DNA of 64,000 nt from Polydactylus sextarius (GCA_016801845.1 CM028924.1:5602501-5666500); one strand, 5' to 3'. Positions 11,476 to 26,892 are shown, counted from the stretch's first letter. The notes: a model not told the origin generated them from the sequence alone. Made by a program: numbers and translations.

Positions 11476-14400
11476 CTCCTGTCATCAACATGCTTCTGTA
11501 TTTACTCTTTTGTAACAACCCTGAGTGTCATACTGAAGAGCAGACGCAGAAAACAGAGTGACAGACATGTTGTCCGTGGCCGTCAGCACTCATAAATCAA
11601 ACTTCAAGAGAAAGGGCAATGCCCAGAGCAGGATATGAGTGCGAACGTGTCCCTTTAAAAGCTGCCAGCCAGAGTCGAACAGAGGGAAGGAATGTTCTGG
11701 GGCCTTAACAAAACCAGATGCCTCGGCTTACTCCGCCTTTGCACACATGCTCTGGGCTGCCTTCTCTCACTCTTCGAGCTCTTACTTAACGCCACAGATG
11801 GAACCAAGAACTGGGCAGAGTCCCTCCTCAGTCTGTCTGAAGTACGCCATCTTTCGTTATCAACTACCTTTAATGTGGTCTGGCTTTCTCTCTGTCTGTG
11901 CCCCAATCTCCTTATCTTCTTGTCTGCTCTTCCTTACATCCATCTTCTTATGCTTTGCTTGGCAGACCTTTTCCTCACCCCCACCCGCCTTCTCCTCCAT
12001 CCCCCTTCTCACTTGACAGACACACACACACACGGGGAACACCAACATGGGATTATTCCTCTGTCTCTCCTGTACATCCTTTTCGAGCAGTGCTGCCAGA
12101 ATCCTGCATTAATGCGCCATAACAGTGCACATAACGGTCACGCTTTGACCTTATGCGTTCTGTAGATTTGTTTGAGGTCAGTGATTCGCCTGGCTGATCC
12201 ACTCCCAAGGAATTGGCCTGTGAGTGCATTAAGAGATTGCGGAAGAAGGAGGAGGAGGAGAAGCACCTGCAGTAAGACGAGTCCACCTCACCTATCATCA
12301 AGATGCGACCCACTAAGCTTTCTGCTCAAACTGATTAAAAGTATTCCAACATATATGAGTCTACGTTTCCAAACATATCTCTTCCTTACTCTTTTTCCAC
12401 CCAGATCCACCACACCCATGACGTCCCTACACCAGTGTGGACTGTACCTGTGCTTCTGCCAGCTGCTGTGCCAGCTGTGCAAGATGAGACAGCAGAACAG
12501 CATCACAGAAAAAGACGAACAGGCATCTGCTGCAGAAAGAATCATCATATCAGGGCTGAGCCATTATATGAAACATGAGTCATTATGTATTTATTACTTA
12601 CAGCAAAGACATTATTACTCATCGTGATGCATTTGGAATTTGAATTAAAGCTCTATGATTTCTACTACAGTATAAGAGAAGAAATGTGGTTTTTGTTTAA
12701 GCTTCTGTGACTTTTCACAGTAGGTTAATTACAACCCTTAATGTGTTTCCTGGATCTTTCAACAGCATTGTCACAAAGATTAAACCAACATTAAATCATA
12801 TTTCTATATAAATGCGTAGTATTCGACGTTCCTTAGTCTTCTCACATTCCATCGGAGGTTCAGACTCACATGTTGAGCACTAAACCACAGCACGTTAGTG
12901 CTCCAGGTTCCAGGCTTACAGACTTAGCTTACACACTTCCTGTTGGGGACATACATTATACTGCCAGAGGGAACATAAACAATAATCTTCTTAAGGTGAG
13001 CTGTCCTGGAAGCAGTAATACAAGGCCTTAGTCAAACAATGAACTGTGTCTGAGCATGAGATTGTGTCTAGCGCTGCATGAAGAGCGGCTATTTTCTCAG
13101 TTGGTATTTAACACAGACTGTTTTTGGTTAAGACTAATTTCTGTTAAGACCTGCACAGATATCGCACCAATAACGAGTTCTCTTTTCACAGTTCGCACTT
13201 GTGTCCACTCGTGAAACTGTGAAGTGTCACAATAAACTACATCACTCTGTGCAATGACACGATAGAATCTTTACTATTTTTTTTAACCATTCCAACCTTT
13301 TTAATCAACATCAGGCAGACATCTGCAGAGGATTAGTTTGAACACAGACAGCCCCGGCAGGCTCAAATCTGTCTCAGCTATTGAGGGTTTGCTTGAACCC
13401 AGTAAAAGATAAGATTTTTTTCCAAAAAAAAAAAAAAAAAAGGCAGAGAATAGAAAAGTAGATACCGAGATTTGTCACGTGTGCGAAGACAAAAATACAC
13501 CAAAGTAACTGACTCAAGGATCGGGATTTTGTAGCTTCTATTCTGGATTTTTTTTTTTGTTTTTGTTTGTTTGTTTGTTTGTTTTTCATCTGTATTTGTT
13601 TTTAGATTTTTAATGTGACTTCTCAAGACATCCAAAGTCAATAAAAGTGTAAATTTCACATATTTGAATCTGTTTGGTTTTTATATTAAAAAAAAAACCA
13701 AAAAACTATTTATTTATAATTTTGATCTGCAGTGACACCAGTCACATCTTTACACACGCATGAGGCCATTGACCCTGACTTCAAGTTCATCAGACCCTCA
13801 CGATGAAGGTCAGAGATAAGGTTTATAAATCTTTGTTCTCTATCTTCAGTGGAAATTCTCTCGCTGGACATCTCCATATAATCTCAACTAATGGTCCTTA
13901 TCTCTCACTCAGAGTGTTAGCTAATGGAGTGATAAGTGATGTGCATCGGGAAAACTTTTAAATAGAAAGTCTGAACAAAGCTCTAATGGATAAGGACATA
14001 TCTTAGATTTTTAGATAATCACGCATGGGTGTTGTCCGCCGGCGAACAAATAAAAACGAGAAGAGGGTTTTATTTGAAATTGAATTATTTGATGTGGTGT
14101 CTACAGCGCAGCTCTCGTTCTTCTCTTAAGTCAAAGCAGGAAGAAGCTCCAAGGCCAGGTCTGAAGAGGTTTACAAACCTTTCCTAAATTCTTCCCTATG
14201 GGTAAAATCATGTGAAAGCTGCTTAGGCAGATTATCCCTGCCTCGACGGCAGCTGGCAGTGAGATCCTTGGGAGTGCACCTGACTCAATACTGTCGGTGA
14301 CGCAACCGCAGCCTGTGGCACGGCGTGCTCCCGCAATCCTCTATGACCTTTAGCCCGAAAGGGAAAAGTGCATCTAGTGTCCTAAAGCACACAGGAAGTG

Positions 14401-17400
14401 AACCAAGATATCACAGACACATTGAAACTAATGCACGATAAGTAACAATTAATAATCTGTAATATTTGATCTGTTAGAAGCGTGACGATAAGTTCACTGG
14501 GTTAATCATGAACATGTTTTTTGATGCCTAGCCTTAAATTTTACTGTACACATAATTTGAATATTGACAGTTTGATTGTGTTGCTACAATACAGTGAAGT
14601 GAATTCATAAATTCTCCATTTGCTTTGTTCGCTTGTTGAGGACAGGATGTTAGTTTTCCACATTTTCCCAGGTTTTTACAGGTCCTTGTGTTTATTTATT
14701 AAAATTACATTTAGAATGCAAATGTTTACAATGGAATACAGCTTCTTAGAGCCACTTTCTTCTCCCTAATGCACTGTGAGTGTGTAATAAAAGTGTAATT
14801 AAATTTGTAATAGTCTAGATTTATGTAATCTCGTGGTTTCAGCTCTGCTACGTGGCACAAGAAGTCTCGGTTTCATCCATATTCTGAATCTAAAGAAGTG
14901 AAGCTTATCGGTGCGTTCGCAAATTTGTCAAGCGATGAGAATTTATTTATATGGAAAGTGTCATTTAAAAAAAAAAAAAAAAGGTGTAAGCTGAAGTAGA
15001 ACAATGGTCTCCCTCCAAGTGTATTTTAATGAGGTCCCAGGTGCACTGTCACCTCATGAAAACACAATGCTCCAATAAAATCCATGGCCTATCACATTCA
15101 AGCTACTGAGGCAAGATTTATTACAAATGAAGGGACAGTTTCAGTTTCTCATAATGGAGCCTTTGCCAAGAAAATAAATATCACTGGCAGAGGTGAGAAA
15201 TACATTTTTTTAATTTTTATTTTTTGACGAAGACGGTAAACTATGCTGTTTGGTGCTGTTGATTTATTCTTGAAAAATTACAATTTCATGCGTCATTACA
15301 CAGCCGACAAAATGTACTGTCCAGGTGACGGCTGAGGTCTTTGATTTAAAAAGTAAAAAAGTCTGGTTTTCTGTTTTCTGGAATTACATTACTACATATA
15401 AAAATGTACAAATCCTTTAGTGATAATCACTCAAACAGAAAAGTCAGCGTATCCCATCATAAATCAATGAAAAGGTTGAGCGTATTTTGTTTTTAAATCG
15501 TCATAGTTTACAAAAATGAGTGGTTGAGAAACTATGTGAAAACGTATACACATTAGCACATTCGATTTCCCGTCGTCTCGACATGAAAGACAAATAAAGT
15601 TCTATCATTCACAGATGAATGGACAGATGGGTTTCATTGTTTTTTTTCTGGGAACAGAAAGGAGTGTTTTTTTTTTGGTTTTTTTTAAGTAAACACATTG
15701 ATTTAATGGGCTATTCACTTGCTTATAAAACAAAGAAAAAACTGTGAAATGCACACATTTTACATATATATATATAAATAATAAAACAATGCACAAAAAT
15801 GTTAGCAACTCACTTATGAGAATTGAGTAATTGAAGAAATGTCAGCAGTTAAAATGTGGCGAGCTCTGGGTTTTCTCGTGCCGTCGTTCTTCACCATTGT
15901 TCAGTTTCGCTTCAAATGTTGGGGATTTATCGCCCGTGGTCCTCTGTTTTGTCTCATGCAGCTGTTTTATGGAGCTGCCCCACTTTGATAAATGGACAGT
16001 GAATAAAGTAATGTATTGAAACAGTCAATAACTGTCATAGGATTTTTAAAATCATATATCAGTGTATTGTGAAAATGACCATACACCACATCACTGACAG
16101 CTATCTCTACCAATATTGTTTAACTAAAACTAATGAATCTAAATAAAACATTTTTAGAGTTTTAGAGTTTGGGAACATTCAAAAGTTACTAGAAAAACTT
16201 TGCACCACAAATACTGGCTTTTAACCCTTCCTATTTCTAAATCAAAAATTAAAAACTGTGATTTAATGTTTCCAAAAAAGGATGTAAAATCTGATTTGTA
16301 AGCAATGTACAGACAGGGATTGAGAGATTGTACAAAGTATACACCCACTCACCACGGCGCTTAAGCCAGAACACATCCTGTCTCAAAGGGGCTCCTACTC
16401 GTGATGTGTTCTACACATTGCAGCCGATATTTGGCCGGCGCTGAGCTCCCAAAATAGACAGCAGTTCCAGATAGGTGGGTTGTGAGGCAAAAGAAAGAGA
16501 GAAAAAAAAAAAGTGAGAGATGAAGTGAGAGTGGGACATGGGAAAGAGCGTAACAAAAGAAAGAGGGCTGGTATTGTGTCTGTAAGTGTGTGTGTGTTCG
16601 TGTGTGTGTGTCCATCTCAGTCATTTAACGAGATTGTCTGGCCACAAGTGCTAAGACTTTCCAAAGAATTACATAAGAGGAGCGGCAGACCGAGATGAGC
16701 ACCTGACATCTTTGCACATGCACTGATTCATATAGATACGACGTCACACAACTTTACATTGTAATATAGATGAATACACACACACACATGCACACTCATA
16801 AAGACAGCTAGTGTTCCTGTGATGTGTTCCCCTTGATAGTAAGGCTGAACACAGAGGCCCATACATGTCTATGCGCTGAAGTGGGCCATAGAGAGTGGAG
16901 GCTTATCCAACAGAGTTATAAATAACCGAACGGCCTGCACCTTAAGACGGTTTCGTCTGGGTGGAGGGCTTCAATGTAACCTGACAACTTAATCCCTTGT
17001 AAGAGGGAGAGGCAGAAGGAGACTGGTGAACGTGGGGCTGTCTGGGATTTCTAAACTACTGTGGCTTATTAGCACTTAGAGAGGGACAGCAAACATTGGT
17101 TCTTTTTTGGATACAGTTCAGCTTGAAATACATGCGTGCATACCATGGGCACAATTACTTATAAACACACACTGGGCGTTCTGGTATACTTTCCTACTCA
17201 CATTACCATGATACGCAGCTTCATGTATCTTGAGTAGATTGTCATATGTTAAGCGCAAGCAGCTGAAATTACATTATGAGATTAAAGAAATAGTTTGAAC
17301 ACATAGTGAAATCTAAGAAGTTGAAATATCTAGATGAAATACATGCAATGACATACTGCGACTCAAATTTATTCTTACCATGTGTTTTTATGGCAGCTTT

Positions 17401-17750
17401 TCTGTTCTCTTAATTATCTTAATGGGATCTTATAACTTCTTACTGAGCTTGTATTAACGCTTCTTAATGTAACTTAATGCTTGAAACTATAATTACAAAG
17501 CTGATGCAAAACCTCAGTTCTAAAAATAATGAGACGTGAATTTCTCGTTCTATTCTTTTATCCTTATTATTTTAAATATTGATTTTTTTTTTTCTTCTTG
17601 TTTTTGAGAGCTGAGGTGAAAATGGGATTATTATGGAGGAAACTCTTTTCTTTCTTTTCTTTTTTTTTTTTTTTTAGATATACAAATATTCCATTTATTC
17701 AAAAAACATGTTTTTGGTGTATTATCCTAAGTTTATATTCCTTTTCTGTA
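11476..17750. other. Intergenic, no gene recognised
   Basis: No supported exon. Several longish frames between 11640 and 12630 are low-complexity, disagree between strands and have no conserved motif. The stretch contains poly(A/T) runs (13423-13441, 13547-13585), a short (TATA)n at 15764-15780 and scattered (CA)n. Matched GATA-type motifs at about 13815 (AGATAAG) and 13898 (CTTATCTC) were seen but have no other support. Confidence 0.6.
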
Positions 17751-17944
17751 AGTAGTGAATATAGGTCAACAACAGACTTCCTCTTATTTGACTCAAGTGA
17801 AAAAGTGGAAGCTAAACTGAATCTCTGGTGTCATCTTTTGGATGCGAGCCCAGGACCACAGGCAGTTTCCTACTGGTTTAAGCAGGAAGGTTCATCTACC
17901 AACAACCAAGATATGAATACTATTTCTATTCTTTTTTCATTTTT

Positions 17945-18081
<137 letters not shown>

Positions 18082-18088
18082 AAAAAAA

Positions 18089-18119
<31 letters not shown>

Positions 18120-18120
18120 G
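18089..18120. repeat. (GACA)n microsatellite, 8 units
   Basis: 32 bases of ACAG units directly after the (GATA)n array and an A9 spacer. GATA next to GACA is the composition of Bkm-type satellite DNA. Confidence 0.95.
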
Positions 18121-18202
18121 TATATGTGTGCATGCAGTCCATGTGAAAAAGGTCTGACCTTTGATTTCGGCTGCATGTGACAACCTCACTAAGATGGAAA
18201 AC

Positions 18203-18290
18203 GTGTGTGTGTGCTTGTGTCTGTGTGTGTGTCTGTGTGTGTGCGTGTGTCTGTGTGTGTGTGTGTGTGCGTGTGTCTGTGTGCATGTCA
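18203..18290. repeat. (TG)n-rich imperfect repeat
   Basis: Imperfect TG repeat with TC and GC interruptions (GTGTGTCTGTG type), completing a three-part simple-sequence block with the neighbouring GATA and GACA arrays. Confidence 0.9.
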
Positions 18291-19571
18291 CGAATACTTG
18301 AGGAAATTGTCAATAGTTGCTTGTGAAGACCAGGACCAGCTCAGCCGCATCCTGCCCTCTGACAGGACACATGTTCTACATTAAAGCCCATCAGACATTG
18401 CAGTCTCCCACAAGGGTGTATTCACCAATCAGGTACTCCAGTAAAACGTCTGGCTATTTCAGTGGTCTCCTTTGGTCAGGAAATGACATTGCATTTGAAA
18501 ATCTCTCCCAGGACTGTTAGCAGAGGCTTCCAAGTTCACTGGGTTTGTGTACAGTCATGCAGAGTGGATTGTGATACAGTAAGACTGCGATTGATGCATT
18601 ATTCACATAACTTGGTTTAGCTCCAGAGCTCTAAAGCAATACAGCCTAGTCTCCTTTTACAGATATATAGTGCACCTCAAAGTGCTGAGTAGAAATCGAA
18701 CTTGAAAGCACAGATGTCAATCTCAAAGTTGCATGTTTCAGAGTACAAGCTGATCATCAGCTGTTTTAACTGTTTAACTCCTATTTCCTATTGAATTTTT
18801 CAGGACTACTAGTCTACATTTTGGTTGGTATAAAAAGCAGCATCAAGCCATCCCTTCATCTTTTTTGCAGCTTTATCCATCTGTTTCTAAACAGGTAGAT
18901 GATTTGTCTTAAGGACTGGGCCAGGTTAAGTATATTGAGGTCAGACAGGATGACCGCAGAACACCACCCATTTAATCCCTTGACCTGGTCCAAAAAACAG
19001 ATTAGTCCAGCTTGTTGGGGGGACATACTCAGGTCGATCCTGTTGCTCTCTGTTGGCTGCACTTCAATCACATTCAACTTGTTACTTCCCTCCCATACCC
19101 CTCTCATATCCCCACTAGCACAGCAGAGAAGTTCAATATAGCACCAAAATACCTGAAACAATGAGGTAAACAATGAAGCACGGTCTGTTTTTTAATGGCA
19201 CGATGACTTCATGGCATTTAGTACCAGAAAAGGAGAGACAGTGCTGTAAGAGATCATAAAACCATAAGCCACATCAATTCAATTAGTGTAATCAAGCCAG
19301 CTAACAACAGAACATTAGTACTTGCAGCAGGTTGAATAACACCTGCAACACATATAATGAAGCTATTTTAAACCTGTGTCACATAGACAGACAGAGATAT
19401 TACAGTTGATGTTCTGGGGGATTTATTTTTCTAAGTTGTATTTTTTGCCACATGAAAAAATAAAGTTGGATGTCATCTGCTTGATGCAAAGAATGGATGT
19501 GATATTTAACGTTTTTACCTTTGTGATCTCTTTGTTCTTTTGCAGTCTAATTTTGTTTGTCTTGCATAAAG

Positions 19572-19607
<36 letters not shown>

Positions 19608-20060
19608 TGTCTAGATGTCTCAGTAGACGCCTTAATAACGGCATGAGCCGCTGCTGAACATAGACAGTAGGATTAAACCTGCGCAGGTCTGCACAGAGCT
19701 GCGGTGTGTATCGGTTCAATTAGCTGCATTAGTTCACAGCATGTCTGTGGGAGGATTTGCCCCGTCTACGTCAGTGTCTCATCAAAACTATACTGTCAAT
19801 TACCACTGACACCAGTGACCTGTCAAGTCACACCCACCTGGATGTCACTGCCCTTCAGAGGTTGGGAGGTTAAATGTTTATCCTTTAAATAAAATAGTTT
19901 AAGGTAGAGTGTTAGTTAGTCACCTCACAGCAAGACAGTAACGGTTTAAAAAAAAAAAAAAATTGATTTCATGATTTCTCTGGGTGCTCCAACTTCTCAG
20001 CTTCTTCACTTCAGACTAAATTACCCGTAGGTGTGTATATTTGTTTGTCTCTGTACGTCA

Positions 20061-20168
20061 GTCCTGTGATGTTTCCAGGGTGTACCCCGCCTTGGGATTG
20101 ACTCCATTCTTCCCCCTTGAAATCCTTAACAGGATAAGTGGTGTAGATAATGGATGGATAATGGATAG
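20061..20168 (-). mobile_element. LINE-type interspersed repeat, 3' tail fragment
   Basis: Contains the hallmark string of a very common teleost repeat: CCAGGGTGTACCCCGCCTTG, a degenerate middle, then a sequence like AACAGGATAAGTGGTGTAGA and an ATGGATGGATAATGGAT tail. Read on the minus strand this is the CATCCAT...TATCCTGTT...GGCGGGGTACACCCTGG order. It is short and diverged. I believe these are LINE 3' ends, but the clade cannot be fixed from this fragment. Confidence 0.6.
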
Positions 20169-20512
20169 AATTAAGTTTTTTTTTTTCCTGAAGTACTTAT
20201 GCTCTCTCACATTTTGGTCAAATTCCAAAACGAGACACTCCAGTGATTTTAAATGTTTTACGTCAATGTTCTAGACACAGGGAGAACTACTCAGCCTGTG
20301 AAAACAGTTGTGTAATGTCTTCTGTGGTTGTGGAGGAGCTTTGTAAAAAAAAAAAAAAAAAAAAAAACCTGATCCAGTGACATAATGTTAGTCTGTGCTT
20401 TTATTCAACAGGGATTCTAGGTTACACACTTGGAAATTATGTGGACAATTCCCAGGCTAATGAAAGAAATGATCAAGTTACATCAAGGAATGTTCACAGT
20501 ATAGTGGGGATT

Positions 20513-20515
20513 GTG

Positions 20516-20571
<56 letters not shown>
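20513..20571. repeat. (GT)n microsatellite
   Basis: Nearly perfect GT repeat of about 28 units with one GC interruption near its start. Confidence 0.95.
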
Positions 20572-21544
20572 GGAAACTTAAAGTCAGGTTATCTTGGCTT
20601 CTGCTGCATTGATTGTAACTTTTTGTTTAAACTATGATCCTGTCTTTTGCAACTTGCACGTAAAATAGTCTTTCTGAATAAACTGACATCATCAATTATG
20701 TAATCTGGGGTGGTCGGATCCACTAGTCCACAAAAGCACTGAATTATTTACACATATTATGTGAGATAAGATACTTTTAAGGACAATTTCAGCAGGATGT
20801 TTCCAACAATCTTTTATCTACAGACTTCCTGGTTAATCCTATTATATAGACAACTGGTGACTCTGGGTAAAGCAGCTATGTCATTGACCGTACTGTGAGT
20901 GTGTGCATATGTGTTTATAGACACTTAAAGTCATCCAGTCCATTCTAATTGCACATCACAGACCTAGATTCCATATTTCCCGTGCCATAGAGGACACCTT
21001 TGCATTTGTGTGAGCCTATGAAACAGGGAGCCAGTATGTACTGTATGGTTGTGTTTATGTGTCGTGTGCATTTGCCCTTTGTCCTTGCTGCTATGCGTTC
21101 TGGTATGTAGCTAAAGGTCGGGGCCAGACAGAGAGAAGGACGACAGGGGCCCAGTCAGGGGGGAAGCTGTAGCAGTGAAGAGCCACAGAGCCAAAGAGCC
21201 AAAGGCCAGCATCTCTGACGCGAGCAGGGATTAGGACGGAGCCGTGATTACCAGAGAAAAACAATACATATCCTTGTTCACCAGTTAAAAGATTAAAGGC
21301 TATAGATTGTAAGAGGAAATAGTCAGTTACTGGACCACGTATATTTAATTCACCTCCACCTTTAATACACAGACAACTTTGAGTCAGTCGTGTGTAATTT
21401 AAGAGCAGTAACTGATGTGCACACATGGAGAGTCTGAGCTAACGGGTCATTCCAGAAACTTCGTACTCGTCGTTACCCGCTGCATGACTTCACAAGACTT
21501 CAGTGCAGGCTGTTCCTGAGAATTTTGCAAGTCAGGACAGCTAC

Positions 21545-21545
<1 letters not shown>

Positions 21546-21590
<45 letters not shown>
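21546..21590. repeat. (CA)n microsatellite
   Basis: About 22 perfect CA units in the region upstream of aipl1. Confidence 0.95.
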
Positions 21591-21591
<1 letters not shown>

Positions 21592-23811
21592 AATGAGCTA
21601 TACAGCAGTCCTCCTGTTGGTCACAAGACATATTGCAGGGTTAAAAGTCCTCAGCGGTTTAGAGAGCAGTGACTCTGACCTCTGACCTTTTCTGCTCAGG
21701 CAAGTAGCCAATGGTCTGTTCCGCACATGTCAGGGAAGTCTTTATGCATGATTAGACTGGATTTACACACGGAACAGAGAATTAAGTTGTTATCACTTGG
21801 TGTGCCAGATCCAGGTAACGTAGGGTTAACTATCTTTGGTTATGCTTTTTTGTTTCTGTGTTTATCCAGCCATAGAACAAAAATCATCATTGTCTTATTG
21901 ACGTGTAGCGTAGAGTTTTGTAAGACACGGTTGGGAATCTGCCATTTGTTATGCAATGTTTTCCGATCTGTGACCTTGTTCTACGATATGTGTGTGGAAA
22001 TACATTCTAGTGGAACATTACAAAGGTTGGAAACAATATCATAAACACCTGCATCATCTGGTGTTGAATACTATACATATAATGATGATGATATATGGAA
22101 ATAAGGAACAGAAAAGTCTCATTCAGCCATAAATTAGTACAGATGAGACCCTTAAAAGAGTTAAGCCGAGCGGGTGATTGTTCAAATTCCACAGACATCT
22201 GTAATCTATGAATGAGTTGTGTGCACAGCTTTCCTGAATTTTGGTCACTTAAATAAATAAAGCACACTCATAGTTTAAAAAGTTGCATAGAAGATCCAAA
22301 TATGAAATAGGCTGCGCCCGGAGCAGTTGAGTGGCCTGACTGAACTGTTGCCATCTTATTTATCCTTTTCAAATCTGTGGAGGATATACGAGGTATGGGC
22401 TAGAAATCTTAACATTTTCACTCCCTAATCTGGAAAACAAGAAGATAAAACGTAATAACTTTTTAAAAAAATAAAATTCCCATTTATCACTTTTAGTGTC
22501 ACTTGTCATTATGAATGATACAGTGTGGTGAATTCTGACATTTATTGTGCCTAATTAGCACATGACTGATTAGCAAGCACGTACACTTATACAGCTGATT
22601 TGAATGACTTGGGTATTGGATTAATGTTTGAGTAGCAACGTGCTGCCTTTACTTTTCATTACAACAACAACCAATGCAGAACAGAAGCAGAGAACAACGG
22701 GACAGTGCTAATATGTGATAATTAATTTGTTCATGGAGACAATAGCAGCTGGTGTGAAGGAATCACTACGCCTGTTTGTCCTAGATGGTCGCCAGGAAGC
22801 GAACAAGCTAATTGTCGCTACTGGTACTTTTGCAAGTTCAATATGAATGAAGCTCACACTGATAAACGCTGCCACCAGGGACTCACCATATGCTGCACTG
22901 ACTGCCAGGCTTTTATATATCTCCAAACTAACTACCAGTCTTAAAAACTGAAGTATATATAATTTTACATACTAAGTACTAAGTACTTAGCATGTAAAAG
23001 CTTAACTTTAAAAAGTGTAGTACTAAGTTTAACTCACTTAAAACAGGCTTACCATAGCTCTGTGAACTCACTGTCGAGACCGTTCATTACTATAAACCCA
23101 TGTCCTCGTCTCAGCAGCAGCTGGTACAAGCTCTCGCCCACTTCCTGTACATGCCAAACTGCAGACAAGACCAACTGGGGACTGGATATTAGTCCTGATC
23201 CCTGCTGCCTGTGGAATTTGGGGAGATTCATTGCTGCAGTTTTGGTTGAAGGTATAGTGAGTTATTCTGTTTTTTGTTTTTTTTTTATTGGCAAATTCAA
23301 TAAATATCTTCTCACAGTCTGCTAACTGTAACATTCTGTGCTGTAGCTGGATCTGTAATCTGTGAACAAACAAAGTGGCTTGTATTAGGCCGTAAAACAC
23401 TCTTCCAACAAATGGAGACAGTTCTACCGGATACTGGACCTCTCCGATGTCCACACCCTACAGGGAATGAGGAGTTAGACCATGATAGTAATGAAAGGTA
23501 AATTGGTAAATTAATTAGAAAGAAACTATTAGACCATCCTGATGAATTTGTTCCAAGCAAACAGCTAATTTAACAGTGAGTTAGCTAGTAGTATAGGTAA
23601 AATAAACCTCTCCTCATTTATTATAACATTTATCTAGAAGCTGAGAGTCTAGGGGCAATTTAATATTTTTGAATTTCATCTGTGTCCAAGTATTTTGTCC
23701 ATGTTACTTTTGGGACCAAAACTGTAAAAAGTGAAAAAAATTAATAAATAAATAAAAGAAATAAAAGTGTGGAATTGCTTTGCAAGACTGTTATGTCCCA
23801 AACCAGTAAAT

Positions 23812-23815
<4 letters not shown>

Positions 23816-23857
<42 letters not shown>
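23816..23857. repeat. (GA)n microsatellite
   Basis: About 20 perfect AG units. A second (GA)n tract with one AA interruption lies at 19573-19609. Confidence 0.95.
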
Positions 23858-23863
<6 letters not shown>

Positions 23864-24046
23864 CTGGTTCAATTGAAAAATAAATGACTTTTCAGGCAAA
23901 ACATGTCAGCGTTATTATAGGGAGTGCTGGAACGCATCTGTAGGTTGGAAGTTTCAGACGATTTCCTTCTAAATTCCAAACAGATGAAACCGCTGGTAAA
24001 AATGTAAAATGTGAAGATGTGATGAATTCTGGTATAAACATTAATG

Positions 24047-24082
<36 letters not shown>

Positions 24083-25130
24083 ATTGTATCCATACATGTG
24101 TTTCTCACAGAATTCTGCAGAACTATAACTATTGACTATCCTATTAACTATATGCCTATATTAATAATAATGATAAAGTCACAGATACTGCACTAATATA
24201 TACATATATGACTTGGCTCTGGAGTTTATCTCTCTTGTCTGTGGAGTATTTTGAATTGTTTCTGTTTTATGTCTTCCAACTTTACTGCTTGGATTCACTC
24301 TAACCGCTCTCGCTAGCGTTGTTTCTAGACGCTGCAGGTATCTGTTTTCAGTAAAAACAGCTCTAGTAAAAACCCTAAATACAATATCACTATTGCACCA
24401 TTTTCCCCTCAGGAGTCGGTGGAGAAAAAAAAAAAAAAAAAAGGAGTCAATGATATATCTCAAGTGGACTCAAACACATCCACAAATAAATATTTGCTGA
24501 ATATGTTAATAAGGGAAGAGGGATTAAAAAGATTAAATAAAAACACAACATTATCAGTAATTACTATATTACATATTTTTAAGTGCTTCAGTATGGTGTA
24601 TAACAATGCAGTGTCTTTCATCGTCCTAATTGTAGGCTTTAAACACTTCGATCTGTCGTCATCTGACAAATAAATGTGTGTGTAATGTATTCCATACTGA
24701 TTCCCATGCTGTTCTTATTGGCTGTCTCTCTTTCTTTTGCATCTGCTGGGTCAGCTCTACATGTCAATCAGACGGGCAAACCAAAGATTTTCTGTCTCTC
24801 TCCTGCACTCACTCTCCTTGTGCTTTATTCCCATGAGTAAGAGAACAAAAAGGTTTACACATTCATAAACATTATGCTATTTGCGTGTACATTGTGCGTC
24901 ATGGAAGAAGCCTTCCCCTGGGTGTCATGTATATGAATGAACAGCTTTTACATAGGGAATGACTCCTACCCAGGAAATCCATGACTGTACTTTCCAGAAA
25001 TAGAGTATGACTTGCTTAAAGTGGAACTAATGCATCAGTGACGAGTTTCCAGCAGAGCTCAGTATGATGGAGACGGGGTTGTACCTCTTGTGGGCAGTAG
25101 CGGTTTTGTAGCCGAACCTGTTCTCAAAGC

Positions 25131-25161
<31 letters not shown>

Positions 25162-26892
25162 CTATGTCCAAATGCGCTTCAGCAGACTGGCACATTAAAT
25201 TACTCACTCTGCACTGCGCTTTGGCAAATTCAGATACGCATGTATACACAAACACAAACGCACCTAGACACGCAAAAGGCAGAGAGCGGTGGACAAAGGT
25301 GTAGGTGGTATGACGCAAGCGATATGAGTCACTGTGACACAAATCCTGAGACACAATACACACCATTGTCAAAGTATTACCTCTCCAACAGGTTGGATGG
25401 ATTGCTGCTATGCCTCCTCTCACTGGCAGAAAAAAAAGACACAGAAGTGAGGACAAAGATATGAACTCAATACCCTCTACATTACAAGACAGGGGGGGGG
25501 CAAGCAAAGAAGATTAATGTTTTTTTCTCTCTCTCTCTCTTTTTTCATATTATGATGATGATAATGATGATGCAAAAGGCTGTAACTATAGCAACACAAA
25601 TGTGTCATCCAACAGAAGCACCCGTTCCATACGCCCAAACTGTATTTTCAGCTTTTCCAAAAAAAAAACTTAAATAAAAGATAAAAAATACAATGAGGAG
25701 ATAAAAAAGAAAGAAGGATTCAATTATTTGTCTTTTTCTTTCTTAAATGTAAGTTTAATGTTAATTATGATATCATGTTACTGCTCATGAATCAACCTCC
25801 CCCTCTATGTCAACTACTGTATCTATGGGGCCACGATTTTTTATCTGTGTCTGTGACTGTTAAATAAATTATGAAGATGTGTGTTACAACTAACTCAGTC
25901 AGTTACTGTGTTACTCAGAATCCCGTATTCATGTCTAAAGGAGTTGTACATGTCCACATTAGCAACACATCAGACCAGGCCCAATGTGATGGAGACGAGG
26001 ATCAACTCCTACAAACTGCTCTACCAGCATCCTCCACAAGAGGGTGCAGAACCTGTTCTTTTCTCTATCTCTGCCTATCTTGTAGACAGCCACCAAGTAC
26101 ATACCAAACAGTTGCCCAAAAAGTCACATAAGTTAAAAAAGGATATCCTTTCATATCCAAGGATATGGAAGGCTTATTGGGAAACACATACGAAAAAAGC
26201 CTTGCCTGATAATTCATGGTGAAATACCCATTCCTTCATGTTTCTCCACAGAGGAAACACAAAGCCGTAAAGTTATACAATTGTGAGCACTGCCAAGATG
26301 CAGTTATGGGGGTTTCTATTTGTGCAATTAGTATGGAATAAGGCATTAACACTGGGTAATGTTTGAGAATAATTGCTCCTCTCAAACTGCTTGCAGACTT
26401 TGTTAGCAAACACTACAGGAGCTTTGGATTACCCTCTCTCTCTCTCTCTCTTACTCACACACACACACACACACACACTCTACCCAGATGGGAGACAGAT
26501 GTTTAATAGACAAGGTCAAGGAGTCCATATAGTAATTGTCTGCTTCACCATTTCTCAGTATTCTCGGCCTTGTTCAGATCACCACATCCACGTAAATCCA
26601 GGAAATTTCCTCGAGAATGGAAACCATGTCCTCTTCTCTCAGACCTGTTTGTGTTTCTTATTTTTTCTCTCTCGCATACACATATAGTATATGCACACGC
26701 ACACACACTGCAGTTGCATTCTTGTGTTACGTTCAACAGATTTACACTCTCCTTCCCTCGTACATATAAGGCGCCCATTGCTTCTCCTCCTTTCTGGAAG
26801 TTTCTCAATTTCCAGAGAAGGCGTTAATCACGGCCGACTAATACAAGAGGCAGCAGATAAATGATGAAACATACGGCGAGGTGGAGAAGTTT

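Noticed and set aside
11692..12165. 157-codon plus-strand frame, leucine-rich
   Set aside because: Low-complexity composition, overlapping frames in all phases, no recognisable family and no splice sites of note.
22708..22926. Minus-strand frame with even amino-acid composition
   Set aside because: Possibly a transposon scrap, but I could not link it to any family and it has no neighbouring exon. Mentioned only in the regional entry.
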